Assembly (NCBI GenBank): GCA_023432075.1
Contig: JAEYVD010000479.1
Location: 1 to 7,071 of the forward strand
DNA: 7,071 nucleotides
Reading direction: 5' to 3'
From: Pseudomonadota bacterium
GTDB taxonomy: Bacteria; Pseudomonadota; Gammaproteobacteria; Burkholderiales; Burkholderiaceae_B
This document shows positions 6,850 to 7,071 of this stretch, piece after piece. The first letter of the stretch is position 1. Each line of letters opens with the position of its first letter. The notes below the pieces were generated by a model. The model saw nothing but the letters and a program-made list of their open reading frames with translations, made no database searches and had not been told where the DNA came from. The translations under genes were made by a program, and so were the position numbers.

Positions 6850-7071
6850 TCACTGCGCCGGGTACGAACCCAGCACTTTGAGGTAGGCAACCTGCGCCTG
6901 CAAGGCCGCCAGGGCGCGCTCGACATTCGGGTCGTTCCGGTGGCCCAGGACGTCGACGTAGAAATAGTATTCCCACTGGCCGGTGCGCGCCGGGCGCGAC
7001 TCGAAGCGCGTCATCGACACGCCGTTGGCGGCCATGGGCGCCAGCATTTCATAGACGGCGCCCGCGCGGTT
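6850..7071 (-). CDS. pheA: Prephenate dehydratase (P-protein), C-terminal ACT domain, partial
   Basis: This is the 3' end of a gene cut by the right edge of the window; 73 codons and a TGA stop are present. PheA converts prephenate to phenylpyruvate in phenylalanine synthesis, in the cytoplasm. The visible part is the C-terminal ACT regulatory domain. It has a Gly-Ala-Val helix start (NRAGAVYEML), then the phenylalanine-binding FESRP motif (visible residues 23-27), the YYFYVDVLGH strand, and the typical end KVLGSYP. The ACT domain is the known site of Phe feedback inhibition in this family. The dehydratase domain, and any N-terminal chorismate mutase domain usual in proteobacterial P-proteins, lie outside the window and cannot be checked. 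The stop is 10 nt upstream of the hisC start, so the two genes are probably co-transcribed. Confidence 0.95.
   Translation of the reverse strand, partial: NRAGAVYEMLAPMAANGVSMTRFESRPARTGQWEYYFYVDVLGHRNDPNVERALAALQAQVAYLKVLGSYPAQ

Overview
The window is a stretch of ordinary, tightly packed bacterial housekeeping DNA, and every gene lies on the minus strand. It is GC-rich. Gene order and protein sequences point to a betaproteobacterium of the order Burkholderiales, most likely family Alcaligenaceae (Bordetella or Achromobacter type). This assignment comes from recalled family sequences and gene order, not from a search.

In transcription order (high to low coordinates) the genes are: the 3' end of pheA (prephenate dehydratase, cut by the window edge), hisC (histidinol-phosphate/aromatic aminotransferase), tyrA (prephenate dehydrogenase), aroA (EPSP synthase), cmk (cytidylate kinase), rpsA (ribosomal protein S1), ihfB (integration host factor beta) and lapA (two-TM LapA-domain inner-membrane protein). 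pheA, hisC, tyrA, aroA and cmk are separated by 10 nt or less, or overlap (hisC/tyrA share ATGA). No terminator is visible among them, so they look like one transcript. They cover the end of the shikimate pathway and the Phe and Tyr branches, followed by a pyrimidine nucleotide kinase. This is the known proteobacterial 'aromatic supraoperon' arrangement (serC-pheA-hisC-tyrA-aroA-cmk-rpsA).

A 176-nt gap separates cmk from rpsA. It has no convincing promoter, but it can form three small 5-nt-loop hairpins before an S1 start that lacks a good Shine-Dalgarno. That layout resembles the self-regulated S1 leader known from E. coli. ihfB starts with GTG only 3 nt after the rpsA stop and encodes an IHF-beta with an unusually long C-terminal tail. 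A strong intrinsic terminator follows ihfB, then a GC-rich inverted repeat, then a second weaker terminator. lapA comes next, with its own candidate -10 box and a good ribosome binding site. lapB would be expected beyond base 1 but is not in the window.

I found no mobile element, CRISPR array, tRNA, rRNA, phage gene or defence gene, and no sign of an undescribed system. The points worth a second look are regulatory or small-scale: the S1 leader, the terminator/hairpin cluster upstream of lapA, the coupling signals between genes, the TyrA cofactor site and the IHF-beta tail.
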